64,000 nt of DNA from Acinetobacter sp. WCHA45 (GTDB lineage: Bacteria > Pseudomonadota > Gammaproteobacteria > Pseudomonadales > Moraxellaceae), in assembly GCF_002165255.2 (NCBI RefSeq), contig NZ_CP028561.1:1488001-1552000 (forward strand). Direction: 5' to 3'. Made by a program: the position numbers and the translations under genes. Of the stretch, positions 45,322-54,472 are shown piece by piece. Positions within the stretch are counted from its first letter, which is position 1. Each line of letters begins with the position of its first letter. A model generated the notes under the pieces. It worked only from the letters and a program-made list of their open reading frames with translations. It was not told the origin of the DNA and did no database searches.

Positions 45322-45689
45322 AAATACCTCTGCAAAGCCCATTGTGTGGCTTCAGCTTTATCTACGCTTACAAAATATGGAACATGCCAAGCTTTGTGCA
45401 GAGCTGGTGTATCCAATCGAATACGATCTTCTTCATCTTGAGCAATACGAGCAAAACCCAAGCAATATTGGTAAAAATCTTGTTTATATTGCTTATACCA
45501 TTTGCCTTGGATTGCTCTATATTCTTCAGGAAATTCAGTATTTACATCGGTTTGCATGATCAACACGAAATTTTGCTTATGTTCGAAATAGTGCTGAATC
45601 CGTGCTAACCATTGTTCAAATTCTGCAACAGAGACATTCGCCGCAAAGCGCATGTCTAAGATATGCATTTCATTGATATATAAGCTCAT
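45318..45689 (-). CDS. Unknown 123-residue protein embedded in siderophore operon
   Basis: 123 residues, predicted alpha/beta, no signal peptide, no membrane segment. It overlaps the upstream acyltransferase stop and the downstream transporter start, both as ATGA, so it is translationally coupled on both sides. The pattern (YINEMHILDMRFAAN...FEQWLARIQHYFEHKQNFVLIMQTDVNTEFPEEYR) looks like a STAS-like or SpoIIAA-like small domain to me, but I cannot assign a family. Aromatic and acidic content is high near the C-terminus. A part in siderophore assembly or regulation is inferred from location only. Confidence 0.6.
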   Translation of the reverse strand: MSLYINEMHILDMRFAANVSVAEFEQWLARIQHYFEHKQNFVLIMQTDVNTEFPEEYRAIQGKWYKQYKQDFYQYCLGFARIAQDEEDRIRLDTPALHKAWHVPYFVSVDKAEATQWALQRYL

Positions 45690-46324
45690 GTAACACTCAG
45701 GAGTTTGGCTGGCTGATCTGCTAGCTGTTGTTGTGAGGTTTGGTAATATTCCCCAAACTTGTTATAGAAAGTTTCTCTGAAGCAGTAGTACAACATCGCT
45801 GTTTTTTCAGGCATCGGTATTAAACGTTGGCTTTCATAACAAAGCTCTGCCACTACTGCTGCATATGGTTTAACGGTATGATCTGGCTCACCCACAATTT
45901 TTTTAGCTTTCGAATGTTCAAAAATGTAAAAACTGAGTAACCGAATGGTTGGTCGCAAGAAGCCTTTGCCAAACACGGATTTGTCACCAAACAGGAGATG
46001 CCAACCGAGATCATTCTCATCACCATCGTAATAACGACCTAAACGATCTCGTTTACCTTCATAAATTTCGGTATAGCCCACATCTTTGCCATCAATTCCG
46101 ACGATTAATAAGCGGTGATGGTCATCTGCTAACATTTTGTCGAAGTAAACTTGTAACTCTAGTTCCGATTTATTTAACTGCCACTGAGGAATTACATGTG
46201 GCTCATGCATCCATTGATGTAATAAAGGAATATCCTGTGGATATTGCACTTGGCGTAAGTAGTACTGTGTACCATCTTCAAAGTATTCAAAATAATCTGG
46301 CAATTCCTGAGAGATTGTTTTCAT
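45686..46324 (-). CDS. GNAT acyltransferase for hydroxylated diamine (IucB/RhbD-like)
   Basis: 212 residues. Central sequence PLLHQWMHEPHVIPQW, VGYTEIYEGKRDRLGRYYDGDENDLGWHLLFGDKSVFGKGFLRP and VGEPDHTVKPYAAVVAELCYE are signatures of the siderophore acyltransferases related to IucB. It acylates the N-hydroxy-diamine. In acinetoferrin this would be with an octenoyl group, in schizokinen or rhizobactin-type siderophores with acetyl or decenoyl; the acyl donor cannot be read here. The gene is 27 bases downstream of an NIS synthetase gene. Cytosolic. Confidence 0.85.
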   Translation of the reverse strand: MKTISQELPDYFEYFEDGTQYYLRQVQYPQDIPLLHQWMHEPHVIPQWQLNKSELELQVYFDKMLADDHHRLLIVGIDGKDVGYTEIYEGKRDRLGRYYDGDENDLGWHLLFGDKSVFGKGFLRPTIRLLSFYIFEHSKAKKIVGEPDHTVKPYAAVVAELCYESQRLIPMPEKTAMLYYCFRETFYNKFGEYYQTSQQQLADQPAKLLSVT

Positions 46325-46351
46325 ATCGAACCTATAAAATGACGAATAAAA

Positions 46352-48169
46352 TTAGCCCGCTTTCGCTTGGCGTGGTTGTTCTGCCCATGTTTTCAATGTT
46401 TCTGGGCTAACTGGATTTGCAATAGGATCAAGGAAGACAGGCACAGGACGTTCTGCTTCATCGTTATAACTTGTGGTAAATAGACGTACACGGTTTAGAC
46501 AAATTTTGGTGTAACTTGGACGCAGCATGGCGAATTTATCAGCACGTTCAGCCAATTCTGGATGTCTTTGGTTAAACTCAACAATCGTGTTGGAAATGGT
46601 CTGCCAAAAATCAAGCTCAGAATATTCAGGATAGTCTTGCAAGAACACATCACAGATATAGCGGTAATGCACCATGAACAGACCTGTGAAAATAAAATGG
46701 CTTAGATCAGTCGCTTCATGACGGAGTAATAAGTCTGATTCAGATGGTAATTGAGTTAACTCAGGAAAATCCTCATCCACTAAATTGATGTCGTCAATGA
46801 AGTCTTTTAATACCATGGCTTTCGGCACACCATTTTCATGTACCAACATCGTGTTTTCACCGTGTGGTGAAAATGCCAAACCATAGCGATACAAGCAAAG
46901 TAACAATGGACTCATGCACACTTGAGCAAATTGAGCTAACCAAGCTAAAGGACTTAATCCTGATGCTTTGATCAGCACGCTCAGGATCGATTGACCAGAA
47001 ATATCACGATGTAATAAAGCTGCTTGCGAGAGAACTTGTTGTGATGAATCAACATAACGATCAACACTTTCACGCCACAAACAACCGAACAGTTCTTTAA
47101 ATTGGTATGGTGCGCCGTCAATGCGGTCAAAACATGGCTGGTGAATGGTTAAAGTTGCAACCTCACCCAAGAAAATCACACCTGTATTTTGTAAGTCTTG
47201 ATCTTGTTGATGAATCTGTTTTAACCATGCGGTCACTGCTGGAGCAGCAAGATTACGTTTTGAGGGTAATCCACGATAAACAGCAGTATTAAAAATACTG
47301 ACTGGCAGTTTAATGTAATGACGTTGTAGATTTGATGTATTACATAATGTGCGAATGGACTGCATTGGCACATAACTATCTTGACTGATATTCAGTTCAA
47401 TAATTTTCTGATCCACAATCTCATTGGCATAAGTCGGAACAAGCCATTGATGCCATTGCCAAGCATGTACGGGAATCAAAAAGTAATTTTGAGGATCTAG
47501 GTTTTTTTCTTGGAGAATATTGATGAACTGCTGTAGTTCATTGGCATCAAATTCATGTTGATATAAACCGCAGGCACTCCAATCTTCAGTACTTCGATAC
47601 TCTGCTAAATCACGATGAACGGCTAACCACAACACTTTAACTTCAGGTGAAAGCTCTGGTGCAGCGCTTAAATAATCATCATAACCAAAACCCATACGCC
47701 CTTTACTCATGATGAGCCAAGGATGACCACGTAGCATGCCTTCAACTTTGTAATGTGGCTCTGTCAAAACCGCTATACTTGGCAAACGTGTTTCATTGAA
47801 CAAATGTGCTTCTGCCAGCCAAGTATTATTCATTTCTTTGATCAAATACGCTTTGGTAAATGGCTTAACATTAGAACTGTCAGACATTGCGACAATGAAC
47901 TCATGTAAGTTCCAAGCAGGTTGATCATTTTCCTGACTATGAGTCACATCACGTACCGAAGCTTCCTGAATATTCCAGTGTCCGAGTAGATATTGATTTC
48001 CTTGAAACTCATACTGACGATTGCCTAAATCTAAACGATAACGACCTGCTGACAATGATTTAACTTCAATAATTTCTTCGTATAGAAACTCTGCAATCGC
48101 CATTTCAATAAGACGTTGTCCTGCGGCACGCCATTGCTGCTGATTAATTTTTAAAGTTGCAAAGTTCAT
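46352..48169 (-). CDS. IucA/IucC-family NIS siderophore synthetase (first)
   Basis: 605 residues. The IucA/IucC N-domain runs to about 400 (GHPWLIMSKGRMGFG, FLIPVHAWQWHQWL, MQSIRTLCN) and the FhuF-like C-terminal domain follows (SPHGENTMLVHENGVPKAMVLKDF). NIS synthetases adenylate citrate and condense it with the acyl-hydroxy-diamine. A second NIS gene heads this operon, so each presumably adds one arm, giving a symmetric citrate siderophore. ATG 48169 overlaps the hydroxylase stop as ATGA. Cytosolic. Confidence 0.92.
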   Translation of the reverse strand: MNFATLKINQQQWRAAGQRLIEMAIAEFLYEEIIEVKSLSAGRYRLDLGNRQYEFQGNQYLLGHWNIQEASVRDVTHSQENDQPAWNLHEFIVAMSDSSNVKPFTKAYLIKEMNNTWLAEAHLFNETRLPSIAVLTEPHYKVEGMLRGHPWLIMSKGRMGFGYDDYLSAAPELSPEVKVLWLAVHRDLAEYRSTEDWSACGLYQHEFDANELQQFINILQEKNLDPQNYFLIPVHAWQWHQWLVPTYANEIVDQKIIELNISQDSYVPMQSIRTLCNTSNLQRHYIKLPVSIFNTAVYRGLPSKRNLAAPAVTAWLKQIHQQDQDLQNTGVIFLGEVATLTIHQPCFDRIDGAPYQFKELFGCLWRESVDRYVDSSQQVLSQAALLHRDISGQSILSVLIKASGLSPLAWLAQFAQVCMSPLLLCLYRYGLAFSPHGENTMLVHENGVPKAMVLKDFIDDINLVDEDFPELTQLPSESDLLLRHEATDLSHFIFTGLFMVHYRYICDVFLQDYPEYSELDFWQTISNTIVEFNQRHPELAERADKFAMLRPSYTKICLNRVRLFTTSYNDEAERPVPVFLDPIANPVSPETLKTWAEQPRQAKAG

Positions 48170-49647
48170 ATCAGTTTCTCATATGTTGAATGTACAGAAG
48201 CAGTTTGTGTACGTGTGTTTGCACCACGACGATTAGGATGCGCCGTCATCACGTTCTGTTCTGTTTTCTTGAAAATTGAATGGTTTTTATTGGGAGAATT
48301 TTCGCAAAGGCACTCGTTTGATTGTGCTTTGTCATCTGCCATACAAATTTTTGGATTTTGAGAGAGATTAAAGTGTTGGAAGGTTTGCGCTTGATTGCCT
48401 AATTCATAAAGAGGCTCAGCAAGCAGTTGATTAATGATCGTTGCTGCACGATAAGCACCAAGACCTAAATCAGGCGTGCCGACACCATGACTATGCATTT
48501 CTTGATTTTGAACAAAGATATGGCCATTCAACCTGTGTACAACTCGATAGTCTTCTGTAATCTGCCAACGCTGTTTATGATCAAGTTCGATGTATGGCTT
48601 GAGTGACTGCATAAAACCAAAATCAGGTGTGAAATAACCCGTTGCGGCTACAAGAAAATCACAGTCGAGATGAAAAGACTGAGCTGTAGCACGATGTTCG
48701 AAATGCAATCGGATTTTTTGTGTATCCAATGCTTCTGCATCTTTCAAATCACATTGACTATGCAAATGTGTCTGTATGCTTTGGCCTGCAATGCTACGGT
48801 GATAAAGTCTTTGATAAATTTCCCGAATGGTTTTTGCACTAATTCCCTTGTATAACAAGGCTTGTTGCTTTAACTGCTGTTCCTTTTGCTGCGCAGTCAA
48901 ATCATAAAAATGCTGTGCATAATCTGGACTAAAATGTTCCAAACCTAATGGCGCATACTCCATCGGGAAGAAACCTTGAGAACGAGTAAACCAATGCAAA
49001 TCAAACTGATGATTAACAGTATCTTGCTGTTCATCAAATAAGTCGATAAACACTTCAGCTGCAGATTGTCCAGAACCAAGTACGACCACATCGCCATGTA
49101 AATCTGTATCGGCATGCGTCATATACTGTGCTGAATGCAGACATTGTTGTGGACGGACTTTCTGAATCTTTACCAAACATTCAGGCAAATATGGCACATT
49201 ACCACTTCCAATCACTAAATGACGGCATAAATAACTTTGCTGAACACCGTTTGATTCAACGACTACTTTAAAACCTATCGTTTGAGGTTCAATCTTTAGA
49301 ACCTGCGACTGGTATTCGATACAATCAAGTTGTTCTGCAACCCATTGGCAATAGTGGTTGTATTCACAACGTGGAATATGTGGCTGCTCTAAAAAGTAAA
49401 ACTTATACAAACGTTGCTGATGACGCAGATAATTCAAAAAACTAAATGGACTGGTTGGATCAACCATCGAGACTAAATCTGCCATAAATGGCACTTGTAA
49501 TACCGTATTAGGTAGTTGCATACCTGCATGCCAATCAAATTGCGCCTTTTGCTCAAAAAATACGTAATCGAGTGAGCTTTTGTTTTGTAGCAAACTAGCA
49601 AGACTTAAATTAAAAGGTCCTAGACCAATTCCAATAAAATCAAGCAT
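48166..49647 (-). CDS. FAD-dependent amine N-hydroxylase (IucD-like)
   Basis: 493 residues from ATG 49647, which has AAGGA eight bases before it; ATG 49656 is possible but lacks a site. FAD motif DFIGIGLGPFNLSLASLL, NADPH motif VVLGSGQSAAEVFIDL, and LVAATGYFTPD match lysine-N6/ornithine-N5 monooxygenases. In an acinetoferrin-type pathway the substrate would be 1,3-diaminopropane. The last 60 residues (from about KICMADDKAQSNECLCENSP) extend beyond the usual 425-445-residue family length and are polar and basic. It overlaps both neighbouring genes. Confidence 0.92.
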   Translation of the reverse strand: MLDFIGIGLGPFNLSLASLLQNKSSLDYVFFEQKAQFDWHAGMQLPNTVLQVPFMADLVSMVDPTSPFSFLNYLRHQQRLYKFYFLEQPHIPRCEYNHYCQWVAEQLDCIEYQSQVLKIEPQTIGFKVVVESNGVQQSYLCRHLVIGSGNVPYLPECLVKIQKVRPQQCLHSAQYMTHADTDLHGDVVVLGSGQSAAEVFIDLFDEQQDTVNHQFDLHWFTRSQGFFPMEYAPLGLEHFSPDYAQHFYDLTAQQKEQQLKQQALLYKGISAKTIREIYQRLYHRSIAGQSIQTHLHSQCDLKDAEALDTQKIRLHFEHRATAQSFHLDCDFLVAATGYFTPDFGFMQSLKPYIELDHKQRWQITEDYRVVHRLNGHIFVQNQEMHSHGVGTPDLGLGAYRAATIINQLLAEPLYELGNQAQTFQHFNLSQNPKICMADDKAQSNECLCENSPNKNHSIFKKTEQNVMTAHPNRRGANTRTQTASVHSTYEKLI

Positions 49648-51424
49648 AACTGACATCCTTCTGTGAAATACGCAGTGGATTTGGCAGTTGCACGTAAACA
49701 GATTGATTTTCTACAGGTGCGATCAACTCGTCTAATTCATGCAAACGTGTCAGCAAGTTGCCTTTATAAGGCAGCGTTGAATTGAACAGTAGTCCTTGTA
49801 TTAAGGTACTCTCAGGATATTGCTGTAATTGCTCTTCTAAAAATCCAGTTAGATGCGCTAACAATTCATCTTCAGTGATATAGCCTGTTGCACCGATGGC
49901 ATTAATAATCCCGAACAAAGTATTGCCAAAGAAATAATAACTAAAACGTTCATCAACAAAAGCTTTCGGACCTACCGCAAAGGCTTTTTCTTTCAGTTCA
50001 GGAAGTGCTTGCAGAATTTCAGTGGCAAATTCTTCAATATAATAAAAACCTTGGTTATCACGTAACCATAAAGTTTTAGGAAAATGGTTTTCGAGTTCTA
50101 ATAATACATTTTGTTGATGTGACTCAAATGCCATACCATAACGATGGTATAGATACATCAAAGGCTGCAAACTGACTTCGAGGAACCGATTAAACCAATC
50201 TGAAGCAATCTCTGAAACTTCAGCATCAGGATGGGCTTTCGCAATTTTTGCAAATAAGGCATTAAAACGATTTAAAGGCTTGATCGGATGATCTTGGCAC
50301 AAAGATGCGATACAAGTGACTTGTTGTTGTGGATGGAATGGTTGATCTCGGAAAATACAAATACTTTCATTGATCACTTCATCATCGATTTTTAAAGCGA
50401 TCCAAGCTGGATCATTGACTGCTTTTAAACTTGGACACTGTTTAAGAATATTTTGCCCAAACTCACTATGCCACAGACGATGTGTCAATTCACCACGATG
50501 ACATTCTTTGGCCAAATTCACTCGAATAGAATTGGTAATCATCACTGAAAGTGACGGCTTCATCATCCAAGGTGCATTGAAGCTCGCTAATGTGCGTATG
50601 GAAGTGGTTGGAGAGAATTGCCAACCACGCAAGCCCAAATCAATCAGTTGCCCTGTTTGCTTTAATCGTTCAAACCAAGCTTTGCCCTGTAAATAACGCG
50701 CTTGCCATGGATGTAAAGGAAGTAACTTATATTCCGCATGTGTCTTTAATAAATTGAGATCACTTTCAGATAAATACCACTGTAACGCAGTTTTTAATTG
50801 CGCTGAAATAGGTTCATCAGTCGCACTACCTTCTGCAATATAATCTTGGTGCACTAGCCAATAATGAAGTTGAGTCTTACCTTTATTTTCAGGAGAAAAG
50901 TTTAACCAATCTTCATGAACAAAGCCTGTCCTACTTTTTGGCGCGGGATGCATACTATGCCCTAAAATCAAAGCTTGCTCTGTTTCAATAAAGCTTTGCC
51001 CTGCATTTACTAAATCATCAAATTCATATTCACGATTTTGTAAAAACTGTTGTAGCGCATCTCGACTTTGAATCCACTTTTCTAGTAAAGAAGCAGCATC
51101 CAAAGGTAAAGATGATTCAGAAACTAGTTCTTCAAGTAATAACCCAACGATTGCAACTGGACTGAATGATTTTGGCTGACCTGAAATTACGATTTGAGGA
51201 AGATTAGCTAACCGATGTCTACCAACACGGCTGACATAAGATAATGGGAAATCACATTGAGCATGAATTGAATTAATCGGAATAGATAACAGCGTCAAAC
51301 CTTGACTAAACGCTTGTTGTTGCGGACTTTGCTGTGTTTTATTAAGCAAGTGACCTTTGCCAGTTTCTTGCGTATATGCGTTGACGAAATGTTGTATCGC
51401 CAACCGATTGGCAAGTGATTGCAT
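49640..51424 (-). CDS. IucA/IucC-family NIS siderophore synthetase (second)
   Basis: 594 residues, first gene of the siderophore operon. HPAPKSRTGFVHEDWLNFSPE, LLPLHPWQARY, TTSIRTLASFNAPWMMKPSL and YHRYGMAFESHQQNVLLELE are the IucA/IucC domain and FhuF-like motifs. Together with the other NIS gene, hydroxylase and acyltransferase it forms the gene set expected for acinetoferrin (citrate, two 1,3-diaminopropanes, two octenoyl groups) or a similar citrate-hydroxamate. A Fur box lies 100 bases upstream. Cytosolic. Confidence 0.92.
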   Translation of the reverse strand: MQSLANRLAIQHFVNAYTQETGKGHLLNKTQQSPQQQAFSQGLTLLSIPINSIHAQCDFPLSYVSRVGRHRLANLPQIVISGQPKSFSPVAIVGLLLEELVSESSLPLDAASLLEKWIQSRDALQQFLQNREYEFDDLVNAGQSFIETEQALILGHSMHPAPKSRTGFVHEDWLNFSPENKGKTQLHYWLVHQDYIAEGSATDEPISAQLKTALQWYLSESDLNLLKTHAEYKLLPLHPWQARYLQGKAWFERLKQTGQLIDLGLRGWQFSPTTSIRTLASFNAPWMMKPSLSVMITNSIRVNLAKECHRGELTHRLWHSEFGQNILKQCPSLKAVNDPAWIALKIDDEVINESICIFRDQPFHPQQQVTCIASLCQDHPIKPLNRFNALFAKIAKAHPDAEVSEIASDWFNRFLEVSLQPLMYLYHRYGMAFESHQQNVLLELENHFPKTLWLRDNQGFYYIEEFATEILQALPELKEKAFAVGPKAFVDERFSYYFFGNTLFGIINAIGATGYITEDELLAHLTGFLEEQLQQYPESTLIQGLLFNSTLPYKGNLLTRLHELDELIAPVENQSVYVQLPNPLRISQKDVSYA

Positions 51425-51523
51425 CTGTCGGTATCCTCTATAAAGAGAGAGTTAGTTTTTTTTCGAATGTTTGAGCTCAAAACACTTCTCAAATACAGCA
51501 ACGACTGCATATAAGATTAAAGT

Positions 51524-51542
51524 AATGATAATAATTATCATT
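51524..51542. promoter_or_regulatory. Fur box controlling the siderophore operon
   Basis: AATGATAATAATTATCATT is a perfect 19-base palindrome and an excellent match to the 7-1-7 Fur consensus. It lies 100 bases upstream of the first NIS synthetase start, on a likely promoter. Iron-repressed expression of the whole operon is expected. Confidence 0.85.
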
Positions 51543-51637
51543 TATAATAGCAATTACAATATTTCCCTAGCAGTTTATTATTCAAGACATTGATTAATAT
51601 AGATAAAATAAAGAAATAGAAGATTATAGATACAAAA

Positions 51638-51656
51638 GATAATAATTCTCATTATT
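51638..51656. promoter_or_regulatory. Second Fur box
   Basis: GATAATAATTCTCATTATT matches the canonical 19-base Fur site at 15 positions. It is about 110 bases from the first box. Two boxes suggest tight Fur control of the operon, with possible effect on the ybaK side. Confidence 0.65.
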
Positions 51657-51740
51657 ATATATTCTAATGAAAATCTGAAATTTTATTGTTTTAGTAGATT
51701 GAAGTATTAAAGCATAAGCTATAGATGTCTGATAAAGTCT

Positions 51741-52208
51741 CTAACTATCCAATAGATCAGAGAAAGTTGCATTTAATAACTTTGCTAGATCATTAGGATC
51801 TAAACCAATATCCAGCCCTCTTTTCCCACCACTGACATATATTTTATTAAATGTCTGCGCCGTCGCATCAATGACGGTTTTTAGACGTTTCTTCTGCCCT
51901 AATGGACTAATTCCACCAACTAAATAACCAGTCAAACGTTCAGCATCTTTAGGATTTGCCATTTGTAATTTCTTACATCCCACCGCTGCTGCAACTTTTT
52001 TTAAATTGAGTTGATGGTTTACAGGTAAGATCGCAATAAAATAATTTTTTTCATCTGTGACCATTAATGTTTTGAAGACTTCTTCTACACGTAAATTGAG
52101 TTTTTCAGCAGCTTCTAAACCAAAACTTTTTGCATTTACATCATGTTCATATTCATGAATTGTGAATGCTATTTTATTTTTTTCTAATAACTTACAAGCT
52201 GGAGTCAT
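51741..52208 (-). CDS. ybaK: Cys-tRNA(Pro)/Cys-tRNA(Cys) deacylase
   Basis: 155 residues. [59 protein letters not shown] and the C-terminal [12 protein letters not shown] are signatures of YbaK/EbsC. It hydrolyses cysteine mis-attached to tRNA-Pro. Cytosolic and monocistronic. Confidence 0.93.
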   Translation of the reverse strand: MTPACKLLEKNKIAFTIHEYEHDVNAKSFGLEAAEKLNLRVEEVFKTLMVTDEKNYFIAILPVNHQLNLKKVAAAVGCKKLQMANPKDAERLTGYLVGGISPLGQKKRLKTVIDATAQTFNKIYVSGGKRGLDIGLDPNDLAKLLNATFSDLLDS

Positions 52209-52372
52209 TTTTTTTCAGTTCTTTGCTTTAGTGATTAAAGTAATATAAGTGTAGCATTTAAAAATTAAGGATTAAATTTACTTAGGCTATTTTTGAGATA
52301 AATCTATTCTTGATAAACACTCAATTAACCACATATATTTGCTAATAGTAAACAGAATGAGCTCAAGCAACG

Positions 52373-52678
52373 ATGAGTTATAAACATAATAATTTGATGG
52401 CAATGCGTCACAATTATTGGGATGATGAGTCATCTCCTACTGTGCAAGAAGAGAAAATTTTTCTTCGGAATACTTTGATTGAAGAAGGTATTTTTAAAAA
52501 TGCGACTTTAGACGACACCAAGTATTTTTTCTTTACATTACCCAGTATCATTATTGTGAAAGCTCATGCTTTAGGCTTTCATCATAGTCATGTAAAGCGT
52601 ATGTTGATTGCTCATATTCATACTAATCGTGCTGCTTTAATGAGAAAATCTACTCTAAAAATTCAGTTTAGGATTTAG
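52373..52678 (+). CDS. Small hypothetical protein
   Basis: 101 residues, no signal peptide, basic C-terminal third (HHSHVKRMLIAHIHTNRAALMRKSTLK). The N-terminus is acidic (DDESSPTVQEE). A central TKYFFFTLPSIIIVKAHALGF helix is followed by the basic helix, like a small nucleic-acid binding protein, but I do not recognise a family. It has clear gene-like composition and its own spacing between ybaK (divergent) and the ABC1 kinase gene. Confidence 0.55.
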   Translation: MSYKHNNLMAMRHNYWDDESSPTVQEEKIFLRNTLIEEGIFKNATLDDTKYFFFTLPSIIIVKAHALGFHHSHVKRMLIAHIHTNRAALMRKSTLKIQFRI

Positions 52679-52871
52679 GACATCTGTATACGAAAGCCAA
52701 ATTTGAAAGTTAAATTTCACTTAGGCTATTCTGATTTATTGACCTAATTCACAAATTTAGACTGATAATTCAAGAGATTGAACTATTTTAATACGTTCAA
52801 AAGCTGTAATATCCGCTACAATTTAAGTCTCGGCTTTCAACCCTCCGATTTCAGCATAGGATTTTTCTTTC

Positions 52872-54245
52872 ATGTCAGATCAGAACGATAAGCTTAAGAA
52901 TCTAAAAACCTCCTCTGTAGATCGTCGCTTATCTATTGCAAAAGCCTCTTTACTCGCTGGAACACGTTGGGCGACTGCTAGTGCTACTTCAATTTTTTCT
53001 AGTGAAGAAGAAAAAGAGAAAAAGCGTAAAAAAGCCATGGCTGAACAAGCTCATTATTTAGTTTCTGAAATAGGAAAACTAAAAGGATCAATCGTAAAGA
53101 TTGGTCAAATGATGGCTTTATACGGCGAACATTTCTTACCTGAAGAAATTACACAAGCATTAAATACACTGAACAATCAAACTGTGGCACTAGCTTGGCC
53201 TGCAATCAAAGCGCATTTGCAAGAACAGTTAGGTTCAAAATTAGATGAACTCACGATTGATCATGAACCAATCGGTACAGCCTCACTTGCTCAAGTTCAT
53301 CGTGCGACACGTAAATCAGATGGTTTAGAACTGGTTCTTAAAATTCAATACCCTGGTGTAGCGGAAGCAATTGATTCTGATATGAATCTATTTAAGAACA
53401 TGCTTAAACTCACACGTATGGTGCCACAAACTCGTGAATTTGATCAGTGGTTTGATGAAGTTCGTGAAATGATGCATCGAGAAGTCGACTATGACATCGA
53501 AGCCGCAACAACTCGCCGCTTTGCTGCACGTCTGAAAGATGATCCTCGTTATATCGTTCCTGAAATTGTCGATGAATTTTGCGCTAAAAAAGTGCTGTGC
53601 ATGACCTTTGAACGTGGCGTGCCTGTAAATAGCCCTGTCATGCTCTCCCTCCCCCAAGAACGTCGTAACCAATTAGGCGAAGCTTCTTTGGAAATTGCAG
53701 TACGTGAGCTGTTTGAATGGGGCGAAATGCAAACCGATCCGAACTTCGGTAATTATCTTGTTCGTTTGGGTAACGGCGATGATGTAAAGGACAAAATCGT
53801 TCTCCTCGACTTTGGTGCAATTCGTCAGTTCGATGAGAATTTGCTCACTGTTGCACGTAACCTGATCCATGCTGGTTATAACCATAACAAAGATGAAATG
53901 GTTAAAGCGATGACAGGCTACGAGTTCTTTGATGCAATGCCTGAAAGTATCAAACCAGGTATGGCAGATGTGTTCCTTATCGCCACAGAAGCATTTAGCT
54001 GTCCAGCTAACAATCCTGACATGCCAACAGGTGTAATGGATGAGCAAGATCGCTACGATTGGAAAAAAAGCCAACTCCATAGTCGTGTCATGCAACAGGC
54101 AGCACAGTCTATGGCATCGCGCTATTTCTCGGTTCCGCCAAAAGAATTTATGTTTATTAGCCGTAAGTTTATTGGTGCATATACGTTTATGACCGTGATC
54201 GAAGCAAAGACCAATGTACGAAAAATGATTCGTCAGTTTGCATAA
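52872..54245 (+). CDS. ABC1/UbiB-family atypical kinase
   Basis: 457 residues. LKGSIVKIGQMMALYGEHFLPEEI contains the family's KxGQ motif; later come PIGTASLAQVHRA (A-rich loop), LVLKIQYPG (nucleotide-binding Lys), MEMHREVDYDIEAA-like EVDYDIEAATTRRF and VLLDFGAIRQF (the DFG metal site). Members of this family (UbiB, AarF, Coq8) are ATPases or kinases supporting ubiquinone biosynthesis or other membrane lipids. UbiB proper is longer with C-terminal membrane helices, which this lacks, so it is a paralogue of unknown client. Monocistronic with terminator. Confidence 0.85.
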   Translation: MSDQNDKLKNLKTSSVDRRLSIAKASLLAGTRWATASATSIFSSEEEKEKKRKKAMAEQAHYLVSEIGKLKGSIVKIGQMMALYGEHFLPEEITQALNTLNNQTVALAWPAIKAHLQEQLGSKLDELTIDHEPIGTASLAQVHRATRKSDGLELVLKIQYPGVAEAIDSDMNLFKNMLKLTRMVPQTREFDQWFDEVREMMHREVDYDIEAATTRRFAARLKDDPRYIVPEIVDEFCAKKVLCMTFERGVPVNSPVMLSLPQERRNQLGEASLEIAVRELFEWGEMQTDPNFGNYLVRLGNGDDVKDKIVLLDFGAIRQFDENLLTVARNLIHAGYNHNKDEMVKAMTGYEFFDAMPESIKPGMADVFLIATEAFSCPANNPDMPTGVMDEQDRYDWKKSQLHSRVMQQAAQSMASRYFSVPPKEFMFISRKFIGAYTFMTVIEAKTNVRKMIRQFA

Positions 54246-54266
54246 GCACCATATCTAAAGTCATTT

Positions 54267-54302
54267 TGACCAATCTGATTTGTCAGTTTGGTCATTTTTT
54301 TT
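54267..54302 (+). terminator. Terminator of the ABC1 kinase gene
   Basis: TGACCAA/TTGGTCA outer stem with CTGA/TCAG inner stem, then eight T residues. Confidence 0.88.
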
Positions 54303-54472
54303 AAAATTTATTTTTCTGATATTTTTTTTATTCATTTAAAAACAATAATATAAAATCTATATACGAATTATTTTACTCTTTATCTTTCTTAATTTAGCAC
54401 GTCAAACAAGACATAGTTTTTTTGACTAGAGCATGTCAGCATAATTTTACAACCATCCTCTAGGATAAAATC

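Noticed and set aside
53388..54095. Long antisense open frames inside the ABC1 kinase gene
   Set aside because: They lie fully opposite a gene with clear kinase motifs and have no family-like sequence; treated as shadows.
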